Part shown: in pieces, positions 1-8,776 of the stretch
Layout: every line of letters begins with the position of its first letter
How positions within the stretch are numbered: position 1 is the stretch's first letter
Source of the DNA: Peribacillus butanolivorans
GTDB lineage: Bacteria; Bacillota; Bacilli; Bacillales; DSM-1321
Assembly (NCBI RefSeq): GCF_001273755.1
Contig: NZ_LGYA01000005.1
Coordinates: 533,842-597,841, forward strand
Direction: 5' to 3'
DNA length: 64,000 nucleotides
The notes under the pieces: generated by a model
The model's input: the letters and a program-made list of their open reading frames with translations, nothing else
The model's database searches: none
What the model was told of the DNA's origin: nothing
Position numbers and translations under genes: made by a program

Positions 1-233
1 TAAAAGTTAAAGTGCTTTCTATCGATTCAGGTGCTGGAAAAATTGGCTTATCGATCCGCGCAACAGAAGAAGCTCCTGAGCGTACTGAAGCTCCGAAAAA
101 AGCTCCGAAAAAACGCCAAGCATCTGTTAAAGCAACATCTCACATCGAATCTACTGAAGGCTTCAACTCTTTGAAAGACAAACTTCAAGCTTGGATTGAG
201 CAATCTCAACGCGAAGACCTAATCAAAAAATAA
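1..233 (+). CDS. yugI: S1-domain general stress protein (YugI/GSP13), 3' part
   Basis: Only the C-terminal part is present; the reading frame is open to the left edge and the gene starts outside the window. The visible residues begin KVKVLSIDSGAGKIGLSIR, the last strand of an S1 RNA-binding domain, followed by a Lys/Pro/Ala-rich linker and a charged tail ending EDLIKK. This matches general stress protein 13 of Bacillus, a small ribosome-associated S1 protein of about 130 aa. Neighbours yuzA, yugJ and pgi occur in the same order in B. subtilis, which supports the name. A strong terminator follows at once. Confidence 0.85.
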   Translation, partial: KVKVLSIDSGAGKIGLSIRATEEAPERTEAPKKAPKKRQASVKATSHIESTEGFNSLKDKLQAWIEQSQREDLIKK

Positions 234-240
234 TTTTTTT

Positions 241-273
241 AACCGACAGATCATTTGATCAGTCGGTTTTTTT
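241..273 (+). terminator. Rho-independent terminator of yugI
   Basis: The stem AACCGAC pairs with GTCGGTT around an inner AGATCA/TGATC pairing, followed by a run of T. It lies 7 bases after the yugI stop codon. Confidence 0.85.
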
Positions 274-713
274 GTGCTTATTAGCATTATATTTCATATA
301 GCATTTCGACCCTTCATACTCAAACCATCAACTCGCCAAAGTGCGGGTTATCTCTGTTTGAACGGTGAAAATAATTGCCTCTATCGGGAACTTTCATGGT
401 CGGACGACGACAGCCATGTCGCTCTCCAATACGGAATATAGAGATGAATTCCTCTGGTTTTTATTGCTGATAAATTAAGTTAGGTGGAAAATGTTTGCTT
501 GTGATTGAAGAAGAATTGAAGCCGGATATAAACTCTGTAAAGCTGTAAGAAAATGCGAAAACATCATTCGATTTGTACCTCCGATGTAATTGATAAGCCA
601 GAAATTGATTACGCATTGAAAAAAAGTATTAATTAAAATAAAGCCGGGGCATGAGGTTATCATGGACCGGCTTTGTTTATAGGACAAACAAATTATCTAT
701 AGACTTAAGACTT
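274..713. other. Intergenic stretch, no convincing gene
   Basis: About 440 bases between the yugI terminator and the yuzA stop. All frames are short. Positions 640-674 form an inverted repeat (AAAGCCGG and CCGGCTTT) that could end a transcript. Positions 410-425 hold a small CGACA/TGTCG hairpin. A frame from about 499 encodes a short peptide without a start signal. I see no recognisable protein. Confidence 0.5.
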
Positions 714-947
714 TCAACGAGTTGGTTTAGCTTCAGGCTCTCTTGAAACTTCAGGACTTGGTTTGAAGAGAAGACCAAGGTTAATAAGACCGGAAATTCC
801 TACTATTCCATAAACGATACGGGCCAATGCAGCATCTTGTCCGCCGAAGATAGAAGCAACTAAATCGAATTGGAAAAACCCGATTAATCCCCAATTCAAG
901 GCACCGATAATTGTAAAAACAAGTGCAGTTCTTTGTATTCCACTCAT
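714..947 (-). CDS. yuzA: DUF378 small membrane protein YuzA
   Basis: A 77-aa protein with two hydrophobic helices (about residues 6-27 and 40-62) and the motif GALNWGLIGFF that marks the DUF378 family. The C-terminus is a short charged tail (SREPEAKPTR). The function of the family is unknown. An AAGGAGG site stands 8 bases before the ATG. It is transcribed towards yugI, as a lone gene; in B. subtilis yuzA also lies between yugI and yugJ, so the context is conserved. The family call is firm, the cellular role is not. Confidence 0.85.
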   Translation of the reverse strand: MSGIQRTALVFTIIGALNWGLIGFFQFDLVASIFGGQDAALARIVYGIVGISGLINLGLLFKPSPEVSREPEAKPTR

Positions 948-1157
948 TGTACAGCCTCCTTTTTTAATAAGGTAGTTCTTTATTTATCATGCTTTTTCAC
1001 CATGCAAATATACATCCGGACAAAACTTCCGAACGGATACTTTGTATTTATATGGAACTTTCGGCATAATGAAGAAAAGAAAAAACTCACCATTGCCCAA
1101 GAGGTGGATATCGTGGCCTGAAAAAGAGGACAATGTGTCATAAAAGGAGAGAATGCA

Positions 1158-2321
1158 TTGGAGAATTTTACTTATAAAAATCCTACTAAATTAATTTTTG
1201 GGAAAAATCAGCTTGAAAGTCTAAAAGCAGAAATTCCACCCTTTGGTGATAAAGTGTTACTTGTATACGGCGGTGGAAGTATAAAGAAAAATGGTCTGTA
1301 TGATAAGGTAATCACAGCATTAGGGGAGATTAATGCGGAAGTACATGAACTTGCCGGAGTTGAACCGAATCCACGCATTTCTACAGTCCGTAAAGGTGTG
1401 GAGCTTTGTAAAGAGCATCAAATCGACTTTGTACTTGCAGTTGGCGGAGGAAGCGTTATTGACGCTACAAAGGCCATTGTTGCAGGTGCGAAATATAAGG
1501 GAGACCCATGGGATCTCGTAATTAAAAAGGCACCAGTGAATGAAGCCCTTCCGTTTGGAACAGTGCTGACTTTAGCTGCAACTGGTTCTGAAGCAAATCC
1601 AGGTTCTGTCATAACAAATTGGGAAACGAAAGAGAAATACGGATGGGGAAGTCCTTTAGTTTATCCGCAATTCTCCATTTTAGATCCCGTAAATACTTTT
1701 TCAGTTCCAAAAAATCAAACGGTCTACGGGATGGTTGATATGATGTCACATGTGTTTGAATCATATTTTCATCCAGAAACCCATGCACCTCTTCAGGACC
1801 GTTTTTGTGAATCTCTCTTGTTGACGGTCATCGAAACGGCTCCAAAACTATTGGAAGACCTGGAGAATTATGAGCATCGGGCTACGGTATTATATGCGGG
1901 AACCCTTGCCTTAAATGGATCTCTAGGGGTTGGTTACAACGGTGATTGGGCTACACATAATATTGAACACGCAGTTTCGGCGGTATATGATATCCCCCAT
2001 GCTGGAGGATTGGCTATCTTATTTCCAAATTGGATGAAACATGTGCTCCATGAAAATGTCAACCGTTTCAAGCAGGTTGCAGTCCGCGTATTTAATGTAG
2101 ATCCGAAAGGTAAAACGGATGAGGAAGCTGCGCTTGAGGGCATTGAACGACTTCGTACATTTTGGAGCAGCTTAGGGGCGCCGACACGTCTTGCGGATTA
2201 TGGTATCGACGACTCGCAGTTAGAGATCATGGCTGATAAAGCCATGAGCAGAGGAGATTTTGGCCAATTTAAAGTGTTGAATCGCGAAGATGTTCATGCC
2301 ATTTTACGGGCATCGTTATAA
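1158..2321 (+). CDS. yugJ: Iron-containing NAD(P)H-dependent alcohol (butanol) dehydrogenase
   Basis: A 387-aa group III iron-dependent alcohol dehydrogenase, the usual length for YugJ/YugK and clostridial butanol dehydrogenases. The N-terminal nucleotide-binding half shows GGGS (residues 39-42) and AVGGGSVIDATK. The C-terminal metal domain carries D and H ligands in MVDMMSHVFESYF and in HNIEHAVSAVYDIPHAGG. The expected reaction is reduction of short aldehydes to alcohols with NADH or NADPH in the cytosol. The start is TTG with AAAGGAGA eight bases upstream. It precedes pgi as in the yug region of B. subtilis, which has two paralogs (yugJ, yugK); only one copy is present here, so the exact ortholog is uncertain. 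Confidence 0.88.
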   Translation: MENFTYKNPTKLIFGKNQLESLKAEIPPFGDKVLLVYGGGSIKKNGLYDKVITALGEINAEVHELAGVEPNPRISTVRKGVELCKEHQIDFVLAVGGGSVIDATKAIVAGAKYKGDPWDLVIKKAPVNEALPFGTVLTLAATGSEANPGSVITNWETKEKYGWGSPLVYPQFSILDPVNTFSVPKNQTVYGMVDMMSHVFESYFHPETHAPLQDRFCESLLLTVIETAPKLLEDLENYEHRATVLYAGTLALNGSLGVGYNGDWATHNIEHAVSAVYDIPHAGGLAILFPNWMKHVLHENVNRFKQVAVRVFNVDPKGKTDEEAALEGIERLRTFWSSLGAPTRLADYGIDDSQLEIMADKAMSRGDFGQFKVLNREDVHAILRASL

Positions 2322-2339
2322 TTCGAGTTATAAAGCTGA

Positions 2340-2367
2340 GTTCTCCCACCACAAAAGGTGAGAGAAC
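2340..2367 (+). terminator. Weak hairpin after yugJ
   Basis: GTTCTCCCACC pairs with GGTGAGAGAAC with one mismatch. The T-rich tail is poor (TTCTTG), so partial read-through into pgi is possible. Confidence 0.4.
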
Positions 2368-2473
2368 TTCTTGAACAAGGGTATAATCTGATGTTTACTT
2401 TATCGATTTCTTGATTATGATTAATACATCAGATAAAGTGAAAGAGAAACTTTAAATTAGAGGAGGAATTGGC

Positions 2474-3820
2474 TTGGCCCATTTACATTTCGATTATTCA
2501 AAGGCTCTACCGTTTTTTGGAAAGCATGAAATGACTTATTTACAGGATGCTGTAAAAGTGGCACACCATTCTCTGCATGAACAGACAGGGGCGGGCAATG
2601 AGTATCTTGGCTGGATTGATTTACCTGCTAATTATGATAAGGAAGAATTCTCAAGGATTAAAAAAGCTGCCGCTAAAATAAAAGATGATTCAGATGTGTT
2701 ATTGGTTATCGGAATTGGCGGATCCTACTTAGGGGCACGTGCTGCCATTGAGATGCTTCAACATAGTTTTTATAATCTTTTGCCTTCGGATAAAAGAAAT
2801 ACACCACAAATTATATTTGTCGGTAACAATATCAGCTCTACATATATGCAAGATGTTATGGATTTATTGGCGGATAAGGATTTCTCAATCAATGTAATTT
2901 CAAAATCGGGCACGACAACTGAACCTGCTCTTGCGTTCCGAATTTTCCGGAAACTGCTCGAACAAAAATATGGTGTCGAAGAAGCGAAAGGCCGGATTTA
3001 TGCGACCACTGATAAAGAAAAGGGCGCTTTAAAAACGGTAGCAACTGAAGAGGGCTTCCAAACCTTCGTTATTCCTGACGATGTTGGTGGCCGTTATTCA
3101 GTATTAACAGCAGTAGGGTTGCTTCCAATTGCAGTGAGCGGTGCAGATATCGACCAAATCATGGAGGGTGCCGAACATGCAAGAGTGGACTTCAGTTCTT
3201 CTGAGCTAGCTGATAATCAGGCATACCAATATGCAGTGGTCCGCAACGTTCTATACAATAAAGGTAAGACTATTGAAATGCTGATAAACTATGAGCCTGG
3301 ACTTCAGTACTTTTCCGAGTGGTGGAAGCAGTTATTCGGAGAGAGTGAAGGGAAAGACCAAAAAGGAATTTTCCCTGCATCCGCCAACTTTTCAACTGAC
3401 CTGCATTCATTAGGACAGTATGTTCAGGAAGGACGCCGCGATCTTTTTGAAACGGTCATCAAAGTGGAAAAAGCCCGTCATGAAATTTTAATTGAGGAAG
3501 CGGACAATGACTTGGATGGTTTGAATTATTTGGCGGGAGAAACGGTGCAATTTGTCAATAATAAAGCTTTCGAAGGTACGCTGTTAGCTCATACAGACGG
3601 TGGTGTTCCAAATCTGATTTTATCGGTGCCGCAGCTAGATGCGTATACATTTGGCTATCTCGTATATTTCTTCGAGAAAGCTTGTGCGATGAGCGGTTAC
3701 CTACTAGGAGTCAATCCATTTGATCAGCCTGGAGTGGAAGCGTATAAGGTGAACATGTTTGCCCTTCTAGGTAAACCAGGTTATGAAAAGAAAAAAGAGG
3801 AGCTCGAACAGCGCCTATAA
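2474..3820 (+). CDS. pgi: Glucose-6-phosphate isomerase
   Basis: A 448-aa phosphoglucose isomerase that interconverts glucose 6-phosphate and fructose 6-phosphate in glycolysis. The family signature is clear: ISKSGTTTEPALAFR near residue 142, the FGESEGKDQKG loop, and the C-terminal sugar-phosphate region. B. subtilis Pgi has 450 aa. The start is TTG, preceded by GAGGAGG with good spacing. The 150-base leader holds two interleaved 8-base inverted repeats (see findings). It ends in a strong terminator. Position between yugJ-type and yugN genes matches B. subtilis yugL (pgi). Confidence 0.97.
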   Translation: MAHLHFDYSKALPFFGKHEMTYLQDAVKVAHHSLHEQTGAGNEYLGWIDLPANYDKEEFSRIKKAAAKIKDDSDVLLVIGIGGSYLGARAAIEMLQHSFYNLLPSDKRNTPQIIFVGNNISSTYMQDVMDLLADKDFSINVISKSGTTTEPALAFRIFRKLLEQKYGVEEAKGRIYATTDKEKGALKTVATEEGFQTFVIPDDVGGRYSVLTAVGLLPIAVSGADIDQIMEGAEHARVDFSSSELADNQAYQYAVVRNVLYNKGKTIEMLINYEPGLQYFSEWWKQLFGESEGKDQKGIFPASANFSTDLHSLGQYVQEGRRDLFETVIKVEKARHEILIEEADNDLDGLNYLAGETVQFVNNKAFEGTLLAHTDGGVPNLILSVPQLDAYTFGYLVYFFEKACAMSGYLLGVNPFDQPGVEAYKVNMFALLGKPGYEKKKEELEQRL

Positions 3821-3829
3821 TCATTTATT

Positions 3830-3877
3830 AAAAAAGGTATCAAGCTGGATAACACTGTCCAAGCTGATACCTTTTTT
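3830..3877 (+). terminator. Terminator of pgi
   Basis: AAAAAGGTATCA pairs with TGATACCTTTTTT around an AGCTGGATAACACTGTCCAAGC inner region in which AGCTTGG-like halves also pair. T-run follows. Confidence 0.9.
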
Positions 3878-3975
3878 GTTTTTATCTAATTTTAGTAAAT
3901 GTAAATCAAGGGGAAGTTAAAATACATCCCTGATAATGGTAATCAAAATATTAAAATGGAAGTGAGGGATTATTG

Positions 3976-4298
3976 ATGCAAGTATCATCGAATTCCAGTT
4001 ACCCAGGTTCTACAAGTTCTGCTACGGGTAGCTTGGCAAGTGCCAACAAAGTGCTTGAGAAACAGAGGAGTGAGCTCTAGGCAGATATTCAGGAAGCTTA
4101 CCTATCGGATGAAATGGCTGAAGCAATGAGGTCCAGCAGCTGCAACAAGAAATGCAGCAAATTGAGACAAATACAGCAATTGCAAATGGACGAGACAAAA
4201 GAAGCAATAAAGGTGAAGAGACTACGAAAAAGAGTGGGGATAGCTTGGAAATCAGTGACAAAGCTAATCTCCTCTATGCTCAAACGAGGGAGGAATAG
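3976..4298 (+). pseudogene. Decayed FlxA-like coiled-coil protein gene
   Basis: An ATG at 3976 after AAGTGAGG opens a frame reading Ser-rich sequence then ANKVLEKQRSEL and stops at TAG 4078. The same frame continues as ADIQEAYLSDEMAEAM. Between about 4122 and 4140 the coding potential moves to another frame: LQQEMQQIETNTAIANGRD and on to EISDKANLLYAQTREE, stop 4298. LQQEMQQIE-type coiled coil with an N-terminal Ser-rich segment is typical of FlxA-like proteins. One nonsense codon and one frameshift therefore separate it from a full gene. The family name is tentative because the protein is low in complexity. No function can be expected now. Confidence 0.55.
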
Positions 4299-4369
4299 TA
4301 GTAATCCCCAGGTTTTTTTAAAGGCTTTTTGGTTATGCTAATAAAAAATTAGCGAAAGAGGTTTTTACA

Positions 4370-4774
4370 ATGATTAAAATATCTTCTGAGTTGGAAGGGA
4401 AAACATTCGGTTTATTTGATCTGGAGACGAAGTTAAAACCAGAAGGCTATGTGATAGGCGGAGGCTGGGACTATGACCATGGATCTTTTGATTATAAAAT
4501 GGATGACAGTGATGGTTATCAATTTTTAAGAATTCCTTTCAAGGCTGTTGATGGGTCTCTTGATACGGATGGGGTGATGGTAGAACTTTTACAACCGTTT
4601 TTGTTAGCTCATAAGTACGAGGATGGTACTGACGATGAAGGAAATATAGGTAACATTGCAGCCTCCTTCAATCAGTTTGCTGAACCGGAAAATCCAGATG
4701 CGGAGTTTCCGGAGAACTATATCTCATACGGAAAATCACTAGTCCATGATTTGGAAAAGCTTTTAATACATTAA
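4370..4774 (+). CDS. yugN: YugN-like family protein
   Basis: A 134-aa soluble acidic protein with no signal peptide or membrane helix. It shows the YugN-like features GYVIGGGWDYDHGSFDYKMDD and a conserved LRIPFKAVDGSLD segment, followed by an acidic loop with DDEGN. The role of this family is unknown. An AAAGAGG site lies before the ATG. Its 3' end overlaps the convergent K+ channel gene by four bases, so the two transcripts face each other without a terminator hairpin of their own. In B. subtilis yugN also sits beside yugO. Identity as a family member is firm; function is not known. Confidence 0.88.
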   Translation: MIKISSELEGKTFGLFDLETKLKPEGYVIGGGWDYDHGSFDYKMDDSDGYQFLRIPFKAVDGSLDTDGVMVELLQPFLLAHKYEDGTDDEGNIGNIAASFNQFAEPENPDAEFPENYISYGKSLVHDLEKLLIH

Positions 4775-5763
4775 TCTTCAAGGATTAGTAGGGTGTCATT
4801 ATGATGAATGATTATATCTGCAGGGGGCTTGATAATTGTCTCGCCTCCTGAAATGATACCGACTAATAAAATGTTTTTATCAAATAACTTACCGCTCAAT
4901 TGTTTGAACGACAAACCTGTCCATTCGATATGAGTGGGCAGCTGTTTAATGTTCAAACTCCACTTTTCTATTTTCTCTTCAAACTCTCCTTCCATTCCTT
5001 TCGATAAACAATCCTGCATATATTCACTCGCAAACTTATTCGTTTCTACGATACGATCTGCACCAGCTCGTAATGCATTTTCCTTTTGTTCCTGCGTTAA
5101 AATTTCCACAAGACAATACACATTCGGATTTAGTCCTTTGACCGCAAGTAAGGTTAAAATCGAGAACATGTCCGTTTGAAGTTCGTTTTGCTTTAGATCA
5201 GCAGTGATAAGAACTCGTATGGCTTGTTTTATATTAGCTTGTTGCAAAACGGAATCTAAGGTTGCTTTTCCTTGTACAAAGTGGATATTTGTTCTGGGTA
5301 GCGGGTGCTTTTGTAACGTATCATCTATCAGGACAATGGCTTGATGATGCTTACTATCATGAATGTCACTGATGATTCTTTTAGAACGGCCATTCCAGCC
5401 AACGATGATAATATGTCCTCCACTAGAGAATTCCTTTTTCCCGGTTAGATATTGCTGTTCAGTGGAGATAGACATTTTAGCAATGTAAGCAAAATAAGAA
5501 GTGACTAGGCCGGCACCTGACAAAATGAGAAATATTCCAATGATCTTTCCAATATTCGTCATTGGAGTGTAATCTCCATACCCTACCGTTGACATAGTTA
5601 CGATTGCCCAATAGATGCCATCAAGTAGGGTAGGGAAATTCCGTGGCTCAACTAGATGAATCAGAATACCAAATGAGAGTAAAAATAGCGCGATGATAGT
5701 AAGCAATCTAATAAAACGCGGAATTCTTGGAAAGACGGTATTGAATGGTTTGATTCGAATCAT
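4771..5763 (-). CDS. yugO: Two-helix potassium channel with RCK domain (YugO type)
   Basis: A 330-aa ion channel subunit. Two membrane helices at about residues 18-36 and 72-94 flank a pore loop with the selectivity filter TVGYGD (residues 59-64). A cytosolic RCK/TrkA-N domain follows (HIIIVGWNGRSKR from about residue 112) and a TrkA-C-like end (LSFKQLSGKLFDKNILLVG). Known relatives release K+; B. subtilis YugO takes part in biofilm electrical signalling. GGGGGTG precedes the ATG. In B. subtilis the small membrane protein gene mstX lies directly upstream; here no such frame is found before the channel. Confidence 0.92.
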   Translation of the reverse strand: MIRIKPFNTVFPRIPRFIRLLTIIALFLLSFGILIHLVEPRNFPTLLDGIYWAIVTMSTVGYGDYTPMTNIGKIIGIFLILSGAGLVTSYFAYIAKMSISTEQQYLTGKKEFSSGGHIIIVGWNGRSKRIISDIHDSKHHQAIVLIDDTLQKHPLPRTNIHFVQGKATLDSVLQQANIKQAIRVLITADLKQNELQTDMFSILTLLAVKGLNPNVYCLVEILTQEQKENALRAGADRIVETNKFASEYMQDCLSKGMEGEFEEKIEKWSLNIKQLPTHIEWTGLSFKQLSGKLFDKNILLVGIISGGETIIKPPADIIIHHNDTLLILED

Positions 5764-6177
5764 GTTTTTTCACACCCCCGAGCTGTCCTTTTTAGTATGG
5801 ACAAAAAAGGTTTTGCTCATAAGGCTTGGCTGGACAAATTTTGAATGAGTCCTCTCATGAAAAAAAAATTGTCATTATAGTAACAAGGAGTATAGAAGAA
5901 TCTGAGGGTGAAAACCTGGGTATTATGAAGTTTTTTGATAATAGTAAATAAAAAGCGTTAAGTGATAGGTAACGAGCTGGATGATTCGATTGTGTATGTG
6001 GATGGAACAGGTATCCAATTCATTTATATATGTCGACATCGGATCCAAAGTACCTTCTAGATCAAGGGTTCATAATGCAAACTAAAAAATTTCTTGATGG
6101 ATTCCTTGATTTTGTCGAGACTGATATCAAAAAGGTAAAAAACCTAAGCTTCAGCAGGTGATTAAGGAGGAAAAATG
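5764..6177. other. Intergenic stretch with possible gene debris
   Basis: About 410 bases between the K+ channel start and a strong hairpin. No open frame with a ribosome binding site. Short in-frame scraps such as TKKFLDGFLDFVETDIKK (about 6077-6130) look protein-like but lack a start. AAGGAGG at 6164-6170 is followed by ATG and only six codons (MIKAFR), inside the hairpin. I cannot name a source. Confidence 0.4.
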
Positions 6178-6212
6178 ATAAAAGCCTTCCGTTAAACGAC
6201 GGAAGGCTTTTA
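6178..6212. terminator. Strong bidirectional hairpin
   Basis: A perfect 15-base stem, ATAAAAGCCTTCCGT with ACGGAAGGCTTTTAT, separated by five bases. A and T at its feet suit termination on either strand. No intact gene leads into it, so it probably belonged to a lost gene. Confidence 0.7.
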
Positions 6213-6310
6213 TAGATGAGTCACGTATCCTGGAACTGGACTTTATGCTCGATGTTAGATTATATGCAAGCACTTTCCGCGATATTCCTGAAAGTTTTAC
6301 TATTGGCGAT

Positions 6311-7597
6311 TCAAACCCTTCTTCGTACGTTAAAGTTATCGCTTATAAGAAGCCAGTTTTGAGGGAAGGCTAGACCGAGCTTCCAATAACTCATACCTCT
6401 TAGATTCAATTCTTTGATTAAATCAAACTTTGCCTGAATAGATCGGGCATCTTCAAACCAGACCTCATGCTGTTTATCCTCAACGTCTGTATATCTAAAA
6501 TGAGGAGCCTGCGCTTTTTCATCATACTCGATTGATACGTTATTGGTTGCTGCAATCTGGATGGCCTGCTGTGGACTGATGGCCTTGGCAATGGAACCCT
6601 GCACAAAGGGCAATGTCCAATCATAGCCATAAAGATTTTGCCCCATCAGGATTTTGTTGGCTGGAATATCCGTGATGGCATATTCGAGAACATCGCGGAC
6701 AGGGCCTATTGGTGATACAGCCATTGGGGGCCCGCCGCTATATCCCCATTCATATGTCATGATGATAACAAAGTCGACAATTTCACCATGCGCTTTATAG
6801 TCATGCGCTTCATACCAGCGTCCTTTTTGCTCTGCACTTGTTTTCGGAGCTAGCGCAGTTGATATGAACCATCCTTCTTTTTTGAAACGTTCCTTGGCTT
6901 TTCGGAGAAATTGATTATAGGCTTCTTTATCAGACGGCCGTAAAAACTCAAAGTCAAAGTGGATATCCCGGAAACCATATTTTTTCGCAGTTGCAACGAT
7001 GTTGTTCAGGAACTTATTCTGAATGGAAGTATTCGTTAAGATGATTTGCCCGAGCTCATCGCTGAATTGGTCATTTTCCTGATTCGTGATTACCATCATT
7101 AATACATTTTTATTTTCTTTGGCAATGGTAGGAAAGTTGTTGAGCAATGGCTCCTTTAAGGAGCCGTCACGAAGCGCCTGAAAGCTGAAAGGAGCTAAAT
7201 AGGTTAAATAGGGCGCAGCTTCCCTTGCAGCTGTCTCAAGGGCCGGTGCGACGGTCGTGCCACGTGGCTCGACATAGCCATTAAATTCAGCTGTCCTTTT
7301 CTTTCGTGCAGGAATGTAGAGACGGTATCCAACGGATAAAGATTGATTTTCGGAAATACCATTTATATTTGCCAATTCTTGAACAGGGACACCAACTTTT
7401 TTAGATATCGAAGATAAACTATCGCCGGATTGCACGAAATAATAACTGCCGACAATTGGAATGACAAGGGCCTGCCCCGTAACAAGATTATTTGGGTTAG
7501 GGATCTTATTTGTTTCCACGAGCCGGTCAACGCTTACGCTATACGTCTGGGCGATGCCAAATAACGTCTGGCCTGGCCTAACCACATGAATTTGCAA
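6311..7597 (-). CDS. sleL: Spore cortex glycoside hydrolase with two LysM domains (SleL/YaaH type)
   Basis: A 428-aa protein. Residues 2-47 and 52-96 are LysM peptidoglycan-binding repeats (VRPGQTLFGIAQ; VQSGDSLSSISKK). The rest is a GH18 catalytic domain with HFDFEFLRP around residue 216, where the Glu is the expected acid, and the late motif MSYWKLG. SleL/YaaH enzymes are N-acetylglucosaminidases that act on cortex muramic-lactam peptidoglycan during germination and sit in the spore coat. Start is TTG after GGAGGG. No signal peptide is present, as usual for spore-coat proteins made in the mother cell. Monocistronic, divergent from a SASP gene. Confidence 0.9.
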   Translation of the reverse strand: MQIHVVRPGQTLFGIAQTYSVSVDRLVETNKIPNPNNLVTGQALVIPIVGSYYFVQSGDSLSSISKKVGVPVQELANINGISENQSLSVGYRLYIPARKKRTAEFNGYVEPRGTTVAPALETAAREAAPYLTYLAPFSFQALRDGSLKEPLLNNFPTIAKENKNVLMMVITNQENDQFSDELGQIILTNTSIQNKFLNNIVATAKKYGFRDIHFDFEFLRPSDKEAYNQFLRKAKERFKKEGWFISTALAPKTSAEQKGRWYEAHDYKAHGEIVDFVIIMTYEWGYSGGPPMAVSPIGPVRDVLEYAITDIPANKILMGQNLYGYDWTLPFVQGSIAKAISPQQAIQIAATNNVSIEYDEKAQAPHFRYTDVEDKQHEVWFEDARSIQAKFDLIKELNLRGMSYWKLGLAFPQNWLLISDNFNVRRRV

Positions 7598-7765
7598 TTC
7601 TTTTCCCTCCTACTGAAAGTTTCCTAACAGTTTATGAGACTAAAAAGAAATTCATGATAAAGAGCTTTGGATTGAAGGGAACGTAAAGATAAAATAATTC
7701 AATAAATTGGCAATAATAATTTAAGCTTAAAATGCTAATTAATATTAGTAGGAGGTGAAAAACAC

Positions 7766-7969
7766 ATGGCAAACAACAATAGCAGCAATCAACTAGTAGT
7801 AGCTGGTGCAGAGCAAGCTCTACAACAAATGAAGAATGAAATCGCTAGTGAATTTGGCGTAAACTTAGGTGCCGACACTACTGCTCGTGCTAACGGATCT
7901 GTTGGTGGAGAAATTACAAAACGTTTAGTGCAAATGGCTGAACAACAATTAGGCGGATATTCTCGTTAA
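7766..7969 (+). CDS. Alpha/beta-type small acid-soluble spore protein
   Basis: A 67-aa DNA-binding SASP. Gly/Asn/Ser-rich N-terminus, then the SASP motif EIASEFGVNLGADTTARANG and the second motif GSVGGEITKRLV, both diagnostic. The protease GPR cleaves this family inside the SEFG region during germination. These proteins coat spore DNA and give UV and heat resistance. The ATG follows AGGAGGTG. A forespore (sigma G) promoter is expected but I could not read a good match in the upstream 100 bases. Single gene with its own terminator; which ssp paralog it is cannot be decided. Confidence 0.95.
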   Translation: MANNNSSNQLVVAGAEQALQQMKNEIASEFGVNLGADTTARANGSVGGEITKRLVQMAEQQLGGYSR

Positions 7970-7994
7970 TTAACTGAATAAAAATGGATTAGGA

Positions 7995-8024
7995 AGAGAA
8001 GGAGCATCGTCCTCCTTCTCTTTC
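7995..8024. terminator. Terminator between SASP and phosphodiesterase genes
   Basis: AGAGAAGGAG pairs with CTCCTTCTCT across a CATCGTC loop, then TT. It lies between two convergent genes and may serve both. Confidence 0.8.
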
Positions 8025-8032
8025 GCATTATT

Positions 8033-8776
8033 TTAGTCGCTTGTTTGCCAAGCTTTTAAGATCTTGATTGCCTTTTCAGGAAAGTCCGTCATAATCACAT
8101 CGACATCCATTTCAGCGAGCCTGATAATGTCAGCTTTATTATTGGCTACCCAAGGGCGGATTTTATATCCAAGTTTTTTCGCTTTTTCACTAATTGCTGG
8201 AGTCAGGCTATTTTTATCTGGATGAAAACCCGATTCTTTTTTATCATGTAAGATTTCTTCGAAGTTTTCAGGAATTCCCTCGAACAATAATGCACGTTCA
8301 AGTTCTGGGGCAAGCATCTTCACTTTTTCAATGGATTGATGGTTGAAGGAAGAGAGGATCACCCGATCTTCCATTCGATATTTCCGAATTAAATCAATGA
8401 TCTTCTGTTCAATTCCTTCGTAAGCGAGTTTATCCGTTTTGATTTCGATATTCATCAATAAAGAATTTCCCCTTGCCCAGTCGAAAACCTCCATTAAAAA
8501 AGGAATCCGCTCCCCAAGGAATTCCTTGGAAAATTTGCTCCCGGCATCTGCTGTTTTCAATTTTTGTGCTGAACAATCTTTTACATAACCTAAAAGAGAA
8601 GTAGTTCGGTCAAGTGTTTCGTCATGGATAACGATCATTTCTCCATCTGAACTAAGATGGACGTCAAACTCAATTCCCTCAGCCCCGATTCGTGCTGCCT
8701 CTTTAAAAGCGGCCATAGTATTTTCAGGATGTGTTCCTTTGGACCCTCTATGGGCGAAAATTTGGATGTTTTTCAA
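8033..8776 (-). CDS. Glycerophosphodiester phosphodiesterase
   Basis: A 247-aa GDPD-family TIM-barrel enzyme without signal peptide, so probably cytosolic (UgpQ-like rather than secreted GlpQ). The catalytic motif is HRGSKGTHPENT near the N-terminus, followed by EFDVHLSSDGEMIVIHDETLDRT, and late NIEIKTD and VDVIMTDFPE. It splits deacylated phospholipids such as glycerophosphocholine into glycerol 3-phosphate and an alcohol. GTG 8785 and ATG 8782 sit too close to AAAGGAG; TTG 8776 has an 8-base spacing and is preferred. Convergent with the SASP gene. Confidence 0.9.
   Translation of the reverse strand: MKNIQIFAHRGSKGTHPENTMAAFKEAARIGAEGIEFDVHLSSDGEMIVIHDETLDRTTSLLGYVKDCSAQKLKTADAGSKFSKEFLGERIPFLMEVFDWARGNSLLMNIEIKTDKLAYEGIEQKIIDLIRKYRMEDRVILSSFNHQSIEKVKMLAPELERALLFEGIPENFEEILHDKKESGFHPDKNSLTPAISEKAKKLGYKIRPWVANNKADIIRLAEMDVDVIMTDFPEKAIKILKAWQTSD

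Noticed and set aside
933..1121. Plus-strand 62-codon frame between yuzA and yugJ
   Set aside because: Begins within yuzA on the opposite strand and covers the promoter region of yugJ; no ribosome site.
4114..4341. Open frame of 75 codons after the FlxA-like stop
   Set aside because: Its second half is Lys/Arg-rich nonsense; the coding character lies in the neighbouring frame, so it is part of the pseudogene.
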